Shown here: positions 31,118 to 38,713 of the stretch, piece after piece | Layout: each line of letters opens with the position of its first letter | How positions within the stretch are numbered: position 1 is the first letter of the stretch | NCBI RefSeq assembly: GCF_002531575.1 | Contig: NZ_NWTI01000016.1 | Location: forward strand, 124,001 to 188,000 | Length of the DNA stretch: 64,000 nt | Direction of reading: 5' to 3' | Source: Bradyrhizobium sp. Y36 | Lineage (GTDB): Bacteria > Pseudomonadota > Alphaproteobacteria > Rhizobiales > Xanthobacteraceae | Position numbers and translations under genes: made by a program | The notes under the pieces: model-generated | Seen by the model: only the letters and a program-made list of their open reading frames with translations | The model's database searches: none | Told to the model about the DNA's origin: nothing

Positions 31118-31633
31118 TCAGCGCGCGTTCTTCTCGCTCTCGAGCATCTCGGCGGCGATCGCCGTGAGCCGATCGACCTGCCCCAGCAGCGCGTGGAACT
31201 CGGCTTCGCTCAGATCTTCCAGCAGACGCCGGTTGCGCTCCTGCGCGCCGTCGACGATCGCATCATGCGCGGCAAGGCCCGCGGCCGTCAGCGAGATCAG
31301 CACCTCGCGGCTGTCATTCGGATTCGCCGATTTGGCGATCAGCTTGCGCGCGACCAGATTGGCCAGCGCGCGACTGATCTGCCCCTTGTCCTGGCCGACG
31401 GCCTCGGCGAGCCGCGCCACGCTCATCGGCGGCCGGCGGCCGAGCGAGGCGACGAGACCAAACTCGACCGAGGACAATCCGGTGAGGCGCTTGTAGCGCA
31501 GGATCGCACCGCGCTTGAGCAGATTGGCAAGCACCATCAGTCGCGACGACAGCATCACGGTGATCGGGGCCGACGGCTCGGTGGGCTCCGCTGCGGGCGA
31601 CGTCGCCCCGCCCTTGCTCTCGGTCTGTCTCAT
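31118..31633 (-). CDS. MarR-family transcriptional regulator
   Basis: 171 residues from MRQTESKGG, behind AGAGG; the frame remains open upstream through a tandem repeat, but that part has no ribosome-binding site. The first 30 residues are low-complexity. The winged helix-turn-helix follows (LTGLSSVEFGLVASLGRRPP, SVARLAEAVGQDKGQISRAL, and the wing ANPNDSREVLISLT). C-terminal helices provide the dimer interface. It is divergent from a Rieske oxygenase and MFS transporter, the standard layout for a repressor that senses an aromatic ligand of the pathway it controls. Confidence 0.9.
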   Translation of the reverse strand: MRQTESKGGATSPAAEPTEPSAPITVMLSSRLMVLANLLKRGAILRYKRLTGLSSVEFGLVASLGRRPPMSVARLAEAVGQDKGQISRALANLVARKLIAKSANPNDSREVLISLTAAGLAAHDAIVDGAQERNRRLLEDLSEAEFHALLGQVDRLTAIAAEMLESEKNAR

Positions 31634-31654
31634 GATCCACCTCTGCCAAGAAAG

Positions 31655-31744
31655 CCCAAGCCTGCCAAGCCCAAGCCTGCCAAGTCCAAGCCTCCCAAGT
31701 CGAAGCCTCCCAAGTCGAAGCCTCCCAAGTCGAAGCCTGCCAAA
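31655..31744. repeat. Minisatellite, six 15-bp units
   Basis: Six tandem units of 15 bases, each a variant of CCCAAGCCTGCCAAG or TCGAAGCCTCCCAAG. The first two are nearly identical to each other, as are the last four. The unit is a multiple of three, so it stays open in several frames; on the plus strand it would read Lys-Pro-Pro-Lys-Ser repeats. It lies 22 bases upstream of the marR start. Confidence 0.9.
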
Positions 31745-31762
31745 ACCCGCGGGCCGTCCCAT

Positions 31763-31785
31763 CAAATGCATCTAAGAGGCATTTG
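31763..31785. promoter_or_regulatory. Candidate MarR operator (7-9-7 inverted repeat)
   Basis: CAAATGC and GCATTTG are perfect inverted arms around 9 bases, between divergent marR and oxygenase genes and just upstream of a TTGACA hexamer. Size and place suit a MarR dimer site. Binding is inferred. Confidence 0.4.
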
Positions 31786-31793
31786 GAAGATCG

Positions 31794-31822
31794 TTGACAT
31801 TGTCATCGAATTATTTTTCACT
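31794..31822 (+). promoter_or_regulatory. Candidate promoter for the Rieske oxygenase gene
   Basis: A perfect TTGACA starts at 31794 in an AT-rich stretch, followed 17 bases on by TTCACT, a poor -10. The hexamer overlaps a small palindrome, TGACATTGTCA. The oxygenase ATG is about 55 bases downstream. Confidence 0.35.
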
Positions 31823-31876
31823 CTGGGCAAGACGCAACAAGCGGCGCGGCCACGGGCTGGCAGCGGGAGGACAAGC

Positions 31877-33067
31877 ATGACCATCACCCAGCGGGATCGC
31901 GATCTCGGCACGGCCTATGCGATGAAGCCGGCGCACACGCGCACCGAGCTGACCTCCGTCGTGCGCGGCACGCCGATGGGCGAGCTGCTGCGCCGCTACT
32001 GGCATCCGGTCGGGCTCGTCGGCGACGCCACCGACACACCGAAAAAAGTGCGCGCGCTCGGCGAGGATCTGGTGCTGTTCCGCGACAAGCATGGTCGCGC
32101 CGGGCTCCTGCATGCGCGTTGCTGCCACCGCGGCACCACGCTCTACTACGGCAAGGTCGAGGAGGACGGCATCCGCTGCTGCTATCACGGCTGGAAGTTC
32201 GACACCGAGGGCCATTGCCTGGAACAGCCCTGCGAGCCCGACGGCGGCCAGTTCAAGGACAAGGTGCGCCAGCCCTGGTATCCGGTCGAGGAGCGCTACG
32301 GCTTGATCTTCGCCTATATGGGTCCGGCCGAAAAACGCCCGGTGCTGCCGGCTTACGAGTGCCTGGACAACATGGACGACGGCGAGTTCGTCGAGGCCGA
32401 CGATTCCTCGATCGGCGGCGGCGGCCCCGCCATCATCCCCTGCAACTGGCTGCAGCATTTCGAGAACGTGGTCGATCCCTATCACGTGCCGGTGCTGCAC
32501 GGCTCGTTCTCGGGGCCGCAATTCACTGACATGATGGCCTCGATCCCGGAGGTGAAGTTCGAGAAATCGCCGCGCGGCGTGCTCGTGCGCTCCGAACGCA
32601 AGCAGGACGACGGCAAGGTGTTTTATCGCGTCAGCGAGGCCGCGCTTCCCACGCTGCGCGTGGTGCCGAACCCGCGCGTTGCGCAGTTCGCCCGCGTCGA
32701 GTCGATCGGCTGGGTGCTTCCGATCGACGATGGCTCCTTCCGCATCTACGTCGCCGGCCGCGTCAAGAACTCCGGCGACATCAGCCGCATGCGCTCGAAG
32801 TTCAACGGCAAGTTCTGGTGGGACATGACCGAGGAAGAGCACCAGCAATTCCCGGGCGACTACGAGGCCCAGGTCGGCCAGGGCGAGGTCACCGTTCATT
32901 CCGAGGAGCATTTCGGCCAGAGCGACCGCGGCATCCTCCTGATCCGGCGCATGCTGAGCGACCAGCTCGACGCACTCGCCGCAGGCCGCGACCCGATCGG
33001 CGTCTCGTTCGATGCAAGCGCGCCGCCGGTGGAGTTCGAAGCCGGGAATTACATCCGCGAAGGCTGA
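31877..33067 (+). CDS. Rieske non-haem iron oxygenase, alpha subunit type
   Basis: 396 residues with GGGAGG before the ATG. The N-terminal Rieske domain binds a [2Fe-2S] cluster through Cys82, His84, Cys101 and His104 (CCHRG then CCYHGW). The catalytic domain has the mononuclear iron motif NWLQHFENVVDPYHVPVLHG with the bridging Asp and two His ligands. The layout fits the phthalate/vanillate-demethylase-like class, which needs a separate reductase; none is encoded here. The substrate is probably an aromatic acid or aryl ether, judged only from family and the MarR/MFS neighbours. The open frame extends upstream through the minisatellite but without a start signal. Confidence 0.9.
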   Translation: MTITQRDRDLGTAYAMKPAHTRTELTSVVRGTPMGELLRRYWHPVGLVGDATDTPKKVRALGEDLVLFRDKHGRAGLLHARCCHRGTTLYYGKVEEDGIRCCYHGWKFDTEGHCLEQPCEPDGGQFKDKVRQPWYPVEERYGLIFAYMGPAEKRPVLPAYECLDNMDDGEFVEADDSSIGGGGPAIIPCNWLQHFENVVDPYHVPVLHGSFSGPQFTDMMASIPEVKFEKSPRGVLVRSERKQDDGKVFYRVSEAALPTLRVVPNPRVAQFARVESIGWVLPIDDGSFRIYVAGRVKNSGDISRMRSKFNGKFWWDMTEEEHQQFPGDYEAQVGQGEVTVHSEEHFGQSDRGILLIRRMLSDQLDALAAGRDPIGVSFDASAPPVEFEAGNYIREG

Positions 33068-33127
33068 TCTACCAGCTCCAAACGGAGCTGGACCGACAAC
33101 GATAATAAACACAAATTGGGGGAAGCC

Positions 33128-34423
33128 ATGGTCGACGTGACGTCACAAATGTCGGTGCAGACGGCTGCCGCGGCAAAGCCCTCGGCGCGGCGCTATTACG
33201 TGCTGGGGCTGCTCACCATCATCTACGCGCTGAACTTCCTCGACCGCACGATCTTCAACGTGCTGATCGAGCCGATCAAGAAGGAGTTCGCCCTCAGCGA
33301 CACCATGATGGGCCTGCTCGCAGGCTTTGGCTTTGCGCTGTTCTATTCCCTGCTCGGCATTCCCATCGCGCGCGTCGCCGACCGGGTCAACCGGCGCAAC
33401 ATCGTCGCGTTGGCGTTCGCGTTCTGGAGCGCGATGACGGCGCTGTGCGGTGCCGCCACCAGCCTGACCTCGTTGGCGCTGGCGCGCATCGGCGTCGGCA
33501 TCGGCGAATCCGCAGGCTCTCCCGCCTCGCAGTCCATCGTCGCCGATCTCTTCGCCAAGAACGAGCGCCCGCGCGCGCTCGGGATCTACGCCATCGGCAC
33601 TTATCTCGGCGTTTTCCTCGGCTATTTCGTCGGCGGCTACGTCAACCAGCACTATGGCTGGCGCATGGCGTTCTACGTCGCCGGCCTGCCCGGCATCCTG
33701 CTCGCCGTCGTGCTGTGGCTGACGATCTCCGAGCCGAAGCGCGGCGCGATGCAGGAGAGCTTCGTGCCCGAGCCGCTCGGGCCAACATTGCGCTTTCTCG
33801 CCTCGCAGCGCAGCTTCATCATCGTCCTGATCGGCTTCTGCCTCACGACTTACACGAACTACGCCACCGCGGCCTGGATCCCGCCGTTCCTGGCGCGCGT
33901 GCATCATCTGTCCAGCGCCGAGATCGGCACCTATGCCGGCACCTTCAAGGGCCTTGCCGGCATGGCCGGTACCTTGCTCGGCGGTTTCGTGGTGGCGCAA
34001 GTGAGCCGCCGCGACGACCGCTGGAAGCTGTGGGCGCCCGCGATCACCTCCGGCCTTGCCGGCCCGGTGTTCGCGCTGTGCATGCTGACGCAGGACTTCA
34101 GGATGATGGTCGCCATGCTGGCGCTGACCTCCTTCCTGGTCGGCTTCCATCTCGGCCCGATCTTCGCGATCGCGCAGACGGTGGCCAAGCCCAGCATGCG
34201 GGCGCTCGCCTCCGCGCTGATCGCGCTGACCGCCACCTGCTTCGGCCAGGGCGTCGGCCCGCTCGCGGTCGGCATGGTCAACGACGCGTTGAAGGCAAGC
34301 TATGGCGCCGAGGCCGTGCGCTATTCCCTGCTCTCGGCGGCGGTCACGACCATGCTCGGCGCCCTGCTCTTCATCTGGGCGGCGCGGTCGATCCGGGCCG
34401 ATATCGACCGGGCGGCGGCCTGA
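33128..34423 (+). CDS. MFS transporter (Spinster-like)
   Basis: 431 residues from the ATG behind GGGGGAAG, 60 bases after the oxygenase stop. It shows 12 hydrophobic helices with the MFS signature between helices 2 and 3 (GIPIARVADRVNRRN) and ALNFLDRTIFNVLIEPI in the first helix, wording typical of Spinster-type transporters in aromatic-degradation clusters. Gene order suggests that it imports the oxygenase substrate or exports a product. The direction of transport cannot be told from sequence. Confidence 0.9.
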   Translation: MVDVTSQMSVQTAAAAKPSARRYYVLGLLTIIYALNFLDRTIFNVLIEPIKKEFALSDTMMGLLAGFGFALFYSLLGIPIARVADRVNRRNIVALAFAFWSAMTALCGAATSLTSLALARIGVGIGESAGSPASQSIVADLFAKNERPRALGIYAIGTYLGVFLGYFVGGYVNQHYGWRMAFYVAGLPGILLAVVLWLTISEPKRGAMQESFVPEPLGPTLRFLASQRSFIIVLIGFCLTTYTNYATAAWIPPFLARVHHLSSAEIGTYAGTFKGLAGMAGTLLGGFVVAQVSRRDDRWKLWAPAITSGLAGPVFALCMLTQDFRMMVAMLALTSFLVGFHLGPIFAIAQTVAKPSMRALASALIALTATCFGQGVGPLAVGMVNDALKASYGAEAVRYSLLSAAVTTMLGALLFIWAARSIRADIDRAAA

Positions 34424-34565
34424 GACCTCATCCGGCCGCAAGCCCGGCGAAACCCAGCGGGTGTATTAATGAAACCATTTTGCGGAACCCGCGAAACCAT
34501 CCGGAAACAGATGGTCCTTAGAAGATGAGCCCATAGACGGCGGCAAAGCCCGTCGGGAGGCTCAG

Positions 34566-34769
34566 ATGAACCACTCCATTCACTCTGCTGATCGTGCGAC
34601 CCATCTGAAGATCGTGGTGGTGGCGCTGGTGGCCGGCATCATGGTGGCCGGCTTCGGCATCGCAGCCCGCACCAATGCCGATTACAGCCAGACCGCCCAG
34701 TCCACCCACGTGATCAAGGCCGGCAAGCCGGTCGTGGTGACGAGCGCCGGGACGTCGGAGATTCGCTGA
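34566..34769 (+). CDS. Small single-helix membrane protein
   Basis: 67 residues. GGGAGG is ideally placed 5 bases before the ATG, and a strong terminator follows the stop by 26 bases, so this is a stand-alone gene. One helix (residues 15-33, IVVVALVAGIMVAGFGIAA) is followed by a short periplasmic tail (HVIKAGKPVVVTSAGTSEIR). Similar short proteins seem common in Bradyrhizobium, but no function is known to me. It may be exported instead of anchored. Confidence 0.75.
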   Translation: MNHSIHSADRATHLKIVVVALVAGIMVAGFGIAARTNADYSQTAQSTHVIKAGKPVVVTSAGTSEIR

Positions 34770-34794
34770 AGCGTCCCCTGCCGGGCTGACCCAT

Positions 34795-34822
34795 GGCCGC
34801 CTCCGGGCGGCCTTTTTCGTTT
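34795..34822 (+). terminator. Rho-independent terminator of the small membrane-protein gene
   Basis: GGCCGCC and GGCGGCC pair around TCCG, followed by TTTTTCGTTTT. Confidence 0.85.
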
Positions 34823-34930
34823 TCCAGAGCAATGCTTAAGCGGAGATGCGCCGGCGCTTCGCAACGTCCTTGACTTCACCCAGCCCCGCCTTTAAGTCCC
34901 CCCTCGTTCCGCGCGCATCGAGCGAACCAC

Positions 34931-35007
<77 letters not shown>

Positions 35008-35194
35008 TTTTGGCAATCCCTTCAAAAACTTACCCCAAACTTCTCAACGCCTTGCGCGGCAATGATCAGCGTCCGGCGGGAACTGGTGGCATAGTCAGCT
35101 GGCGCCCGAATCGTCTACGTCTCAAAGGACTTAGAGGGCGCCCCACGTTTTTCCCGGCATTTTCGGGGCTTCCCGGTCATTGAGGAGGCCAGCC

Positions 35195-35539
35195 ATGGTT
35201 AAGAAGGATTTGGCTAAGAAGGATTCGGCCAAGAAGGATTCGGCGAAGAAGTCCGCCGCTCCCGCCACCATTACGCTCAAGCACCTCGCCGCGGACATCG
35301 CCGAGAGTCAGGACCTGTCCAAGAAGCGCGCCGAGGCCGTCCTGACCGACATGGTCGATCTGATCGCCAAGCACCTGAAGAAGGGCGACCGCGTCCGCAT
35401 CGTCGGGCTCGGCATTCTCCAGGTCCGCAAGCGCGCCGCCCGCACCGGCCGCAATCCCGCCACCGGCGAGCCGATCCACATCAAGGCCACCAAGAAGGTC
35501 ACGTTCCGTCCGGTCAAGGAACTGAAAGAGGCGATCTAG
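35195..35539 (+). CDS. HU-family DNA-binding protein with lysine-rich N-terminal tail
   Basis: 114 residues from the ATG behind GAGGAGG. Residues 1-24 are a basic tail of near-repeats (KKDLAKKDSAKKDSAKKS), encoded by degenerate 15-base repeats. The HU fold follows: helices (LKHLAADIAESQDLSKKRAE), the turn VRIVGLGILQVRKRAARTGR, and the DNA-binding arm tip GRNPATGEPIHI with the conserved proline. HU proteins bend and compact DNA as dimers. Lysine-rich tails are best known at the C-terminus of actinobacterial HupB; here the tail is N-terminal. It is downstream of tRNA-Asp on the same strand. Confidence 0.9.
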   Translation: MVKKDLAKKDSAKKDSAKKSAAPATITLKHLAADIAESQDLSKKRAEAVLTDMVDLIAKHLKKGDRVRIVGLGILQVRKRAARTGRNPATGEPIHIKATKKVTFRPVKELKEAI

Positions 35540-35655
35540 ATTCGCGTCTTGTGAGCCAAGGTTTCGTTAAGCCTGATTACATCGCGTTCCGGCCGCAACG
35601 CGGCCCGCTTTCTGGTATACCGCCTGTCTTCCCCTGACCCGGCGGTTTGACCAGA

Positions 35656-36906
35656 ATGTCCTCCCTCACCTTTTCGCATACCGTAACCGAGCGCTTCCTG
35701 CGCTACGTCACCATCGACACCCAGTCCGATCCGGATTCGCCTCGCTCGCCCTCGACCGAGAAGCAGAAGGATCTCGGCCGCATGCTCGCCGCCGAGCTGA
35801 AGGCGATGGGCGTGGCCGACGCTCATCTCGACGACTACGGCTATGTCTATGGCACCATCCCGGCCAACACCGACAAGAAGGTGCCCGTGATCTGCTTCTG
35901 CTCGCACATGGACACATCGCCCGACGTCACCGGCAAGGACGTCAAGCCGCAGGTCTGGAAGAACTATCGCGGCGGCGACATCACCCTGCCGGGCGACACC
36001 AGCCAGGTGATCCGCTTCAATGAGCACCCCGCGCTGAAGAACCAGATCGGCAACGACATCATCACCACCGACGGCACCACGCTGCTCGGCGCCGACAACA
36101 AGGCCGGCGTCGCCGAGATCATGGATGCCGCGCAGTTCTTCATCGCCAACCCTGATGTGAAGCACGGCACCATCAAGATCCTGTTCACGCCGGACGAAGA
36201 GATCGGCCGCGGCGTCGACAATGTCGACATCCAGAAGCTCGGGGCCGATTTCGGCTACACAATGGACGGCGAGAGCGCGGGCTGCGTCGAGGACGAGACC
36301 TTCTCGGCCGACGGCGCCACCATCACCATCACCGGCGTCAGCGCCCATCCCGGCTACGCCAAGGGCAAGATGGAGCACGCCATCAAGATTGCCGCCGCCA
36401 TCGTCGAGCGCCTCCCGAAGGAAGGCTGCTCGCCGGAGACGACCTCGGGCAAGCAGGGTTTCCTGCATCCGATCGGCATCGAGGGTGCGCTGGAACAGGC
36501 GACGCTCTCCTTCATCGTCCGCGACTTCACCGAAGAGGGACTGAAGGAAAAGGAGGTCCTGCTCGAGACCATCGTCAAGGATGTGATGAAGGACTATCCG
36601 CGCTCGACCTACAGCTTCGAGGTGAAGGAGCAGTATCGCAACATGAAGCAGGTGATCGACCGCCACCCGCACGTGCTGGAATACGCCATCGAGGCGATCC
36701 GCCGCGCCGGTCTGCGCCCGATGCGCACCGCGATCCGCGGCGGCACCGACGGCTCGCGCCTGTCCTTCATGGGCCTGCCCTGCCCCAACATCTTCGCCGG
36801 CGAGCACGCCTTTCACTCGCGGCTCGAATGGGTCAGCCGGCAGGACATGGAAAAGGCGGTGCAGACCATCGTGCATCTCGCGATGATCTGGGAAGAGAAA
36901 GCCTGA
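35656..36906 (+). CDS. pepT: Peptidase T (tripeptide aminopeptidase)
   Basis: 416 residues. This cytoplasmic M20 metallopeptidase removes N-terminal residues from tripeptides with two zinc ions. Zinc and catalytic residues are in CSHMDTSPD (residues 82-90), TLLGADNKAGVAEIMDA, TPDEEIGRGV and GGTDGSRLSFMGLPCPN, with the C-terminal FAGEHAFHSRLEWVS. The ATG at 35656 is used because the protein then has the family N-terminus; the ribosome-binding site is weak. A terminator follows closely. Confidence 0.94.
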   Translation: MSSLTFSHTVTERFLRYVTIDTQSDPDSPRSPSTEKQKDLGRMLAAELKAMGVADAHLDDYGYVYGTIPANTDKKVPVICFCSHMDTSPDVTGKDVKPQVWKNYRGGDITLPGDTSQVIRFNEHPALKNQIGNDIITTDGTTLLGADNKAGVAEIMDAAQFFIANPDVKHGTIKILFTPDEEIGRGVDNVDIQKLGADFGYTMDGESAGCVEDETFSADGATITITGVSAHPGYAKGKMEHAIKIAAAIVERLPKEGCSPETTSGKQGFLHPIGIEGALEQATLSFIVRDFTEEGLKEKEVLLETIVKDVMKDYPRSTYSFEVKEQYRNMKQVIDRHPHVLEYAIEAIRRAGLRPMRTAIRGGTDGSRLSFMGLPCPNIFAGEHAFHSRLEWVSRQDMEKAVQTIVHLAMIWEEKA

Positions 36907-36925
36907 AGCCTCCACAGGCGTTCGT

Positions 36926-36957
36926 ATGGCCGGGCTTGCGCCCGGCCATTTGTTTTG
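36926..36957. terminator. Terminator between pepT and a convergent membrane-protein gene
   Basis: A 10-bp perfect stem ATGGCCGGGC/GCCCGGCCAT with a TTGC loop, followed by TTGTTTTG on the plus strand. It could serve pepT and, less well, the opposing gene ending at 36962. Confidence 0.8.
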
Positions 36958-36961
36958 CAGC

Positions 36962-37852
36962 CTATGGCACCGGCATCGCGCGCGGATTGCGATGGAAGCG
37001 GTTTGAGCTCGCCATCCAGTTCGGCAGGGGTTCGCCATCGCGATGCCGTCCGCCGGCCACGGCCGCAGCCCACGCCACCGCGGCACCGATCAGGGTCGCG
37101 GCTGCGATCGAGAACGCCACGATGATGGAGTTGCGCCGCGCCCGGTTGATCGCCGTCCTGGCATCCGCGATCAGCGCATCGACGCGCCGTTCGGCGTCCG
37201 GGGCCGTCAATCCCGTCAGGCCGGCAACCTGCTGCACCAGGAAAGTCCGATCATCGGCGCTGACGCCGCTATGGCTGGACGACGTCATCAGAATGCGTCC
37301 GGCCTCGGCGCGCTCTTCCCTCAGATCGATGTTTGGCGCGCGACGCGGCGCGCGGAACAGCTTGTCGAGCTCGTAGCTCAACAGCGGCTCGGCTGTCGAA
37401 CTGTTGCTAGCCGAGCTGCGCAGCGGCGAACGGTCGATCGCGGCGGCGCCGAGCAGCGCGAGCAGAGCTGCGCCGGCCAGCACGGCCAGAGCCCAGGCCG
37501 TCAGCCCGTGCAGGCCGTCCCGCCGCTCGCCATCGTCTTCGATCGTCGCCAGTGCCGGCGCCGGGCGCGTCGTGCGGCCCGCGATGTAGCCACCAAAACC
37601 GAAGCTGATGATCGCCTGGATGATCAAATACAGCCCCGAGAGCAGGGCCAGCGCGGCCGAGGCATCGCGCCATGTCGGCGAGGCCGAACTGACGCCGAGA
37701 CCGACGGCGACGCCAAAGCCGATCAGGATGAAGGACATCGCGCCGGCAGCGAGAGCGCCTGCGAACACCGAGCTCCACTGGATGCTGCGGGGGGCTTCGC
37801 CGTCGAGGCCGCCCTCGATGATCTCTTCTTGCATGAGAGTTTCGACCGTCAT
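36962..37852 (-). CDS. Polytopic membrane protein of unknown function
   Basis: 296 residues. An acidic N-terminus (MTVETLMQEEIIEGGLDGE) leads into SSVFAGALAAGAMSFILIGFG, followed by two further helices, a soluble middle segment of about 110 residues rich in charged helices (TAPDAERRVDALIADARTA), and a last helix near residue 250. The layout resembles uncharacterised alphaproteobacterial membrane proteins of the PhnA-like/DUF group; I cannot name it with confidence. It starts 10 bases after a 24-codon gene and is evidently co-transcribed with it. Confidence 0.75.
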   Translation of the reverse strand: MTVETLMQEEIIEGGLDGEAPRSIQWSSVFAGALAAGAMSFILIGFGVAVGLGVSSASPTWRDASAALALLSGLYLIIQAIISFGFGGYIAGRTTRPAPALATIEDDGERRDGLHGLTAWALAVLAGAALLALLGAAAIDRSPLRSSASNSSTAEPLLSYELDKLFRAPRRAPNIDLREERAEAGRILMTSSSHSGVSADDRTFLVQQVAGLTGLTAPDAERRVDALIADARTAINRARRNSIIVAFSIAAATLIGAAVAWAAAVAGGRHRDGEPLPNWMASSNRFHRNPRAMPVP

Positions 37853-37862
37853 CGCGGCTCTC

Positions 37863-37937
37863 TCAACGCAGGCCGAAGAACGACAGGATCGCCATGATGA
37901 CGACGATCAAGCCGATCAGATAAATCAGTCCGTCCAT
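37863..37937 (-). CDS. 24-residue membrane microprotein
   Basis: Translation MDGLIYLIGLIVVMMAIL, then SFFGLR and TGA: one transmembrane helix and little else. GAGGAGG stands 7 bases before the ATG, a near-perfect ribosome-binding site, which makes chance unlikely. It is 10 bases upstream of a polytopic membrane-protein gene on the same strand. I believe near-identical microproteins occur widely in Bradyrhizobium. A role as a small regulator or partner of the downstream protein is inferred. Confidence 0.75.
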   Translation of the reverse strand: MDGLIYLIGLIVVIMAILSFFGLR

Positions 37938-38071
37938 TGTCCGTCCTCCTCAGTTTCTTATGGTCGCTAATTGCGACCGCCGACGAACGTTCCAAACTGG
38001 ACGAAACGGCGGGAACGAACGGACCAGCTGCGTGTTGATCGCTGGAGTCCCAAGGATGACATTGTGAGCAC

Positions 38072-38104
38072 AAGGCCTCAGCCGGTCAGCCCGGCTGGGG
38101 CCTT
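38072..38104. other. Strong intergenic hairpin
   Basis: AAGGCCTCAGCCGG pairs with CCGGCTGGGGCCTT (one G-T) around TCAGC. It lies in the divergent gap between the 24-residue gene and the metal-efflux operon. No gene visibly ends here, and the run of T after it is poor (TTTCCGTGTTT). It may end an unannotated small RNA. Confidence 0.5.
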
Positions 38105-38205
38105 TCCGTGTTTGCAATGACCGCACCTGTTCCTGTCGCAGGTTAAAGATGCGAACGTGCGGAGCCCGCCAGTGAGACGTGACCGCCACGCCTTCGCGGC
38201 TGCGG

Positions 38206-38232
38206 CAATTGTTCCCGGAACGTAACAATGTT
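38206..38232. promoter_or_regulatory. Candidate operator upstream of the metal-efflux operon
   Basis: ATTGTT and AACAAT are inverted arms separated by 10 bases, with TTCCCGGAA between them, about 65 bases before the leader gene start. The partner regulator is not encoded next door. The rest of 37938-38295 shows no gene. Confidence 0.35.
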
Positions 38233-38295
38233 GCGGGTCGACACTGTTCCCGCCGCCATGCTAGGCCGGGCACAGACCGCAACCAGAGTGACGTC

Positions 38296-38658
38296 GTGCT
38301 CGCGAACCGCCAGCCCCGAGGAACCTGCCGTCCGCGCAACTGGCGCGGGCTGTTCTCCGTGCTGATCGCGATCGTCTATCTGTTCGCGGGCGCGCTGCAC
38401 GGCGCGCACGACATCGACGTCACCACGCCCGGCGGCGGCTCGGAGATCGCCGCGGCCCTCGATGGCTCCACGGGCCACAGCGACCACAAGGCGATCGGCG
38501 GACATCATTGCCATGGCTGCTTCTCGCTGGCGGTGACACAGCCGGCGCCATCCACCGCGGCAACCCCGCTTGTGTCCGCGACGAGTCCGCAACCTGCGCC
38601 TCGGCTCGCCGGCATCATCCCCGATACCGTCTCTCCCCCTCCCAAGCCTATTGCCTGA
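38296..38658 (+). CDS. Histidine-containing leader protein of the metal-efflux operon
   Basis: 120 residues if the GTG at 38296 is used; the frame is open back to an ATG at 38179, but the extra part is arginine-rich and unlike a protein start. After a basic N-terminus comes one helix (GLFSVLIAIVYLFAGALHGA), then a periplasmic part with GHSDHKAIGGHHCHGCFS, a cluster of His and Cys suited to binding a transition metal, and a Pro/Ala/Ser-rich tail. It precedes the CzcC-like gene by 55 bases. A small periplasmic metal sensor or chaperone is plausible but unproven. Confidence 0.65.
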   Translation: MLANRQPRGTCRPRNWRGLFSVLIAIVYLFAGALHGAHDIDVTTPGGGSEIAAALDGSTGHSDHKAIGGHHCHGCFSLAVTQPAPSTAATPLVSATSPQPAPRLAGIIPDTVSPPPKPIA

Positions 38659-38713
38659 ACGGATTGGTCGGGCGTTCTGCGCCCATTAGGTTCATCCTTC
38701 ACAGGTCGGTTTC

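Noticed and set aside
31634-31771. N-terminal extension of MarR encoded by the 15-bp repeats
   Set aside because: It would read as Gly-Arg-Leu repeats with no ribosome-binding site; MRQTESKGG has a good one and gives a normal family length.
31193-31876. Possible N-terminal extension of the Rieske oxygenase through the minisatellite
   Set aside because: The frame is open, but the extension runs antisense to marR, has no ribosome-binding site and reads unlike the family, whereas the ATG at 31877 has GGGAGG.
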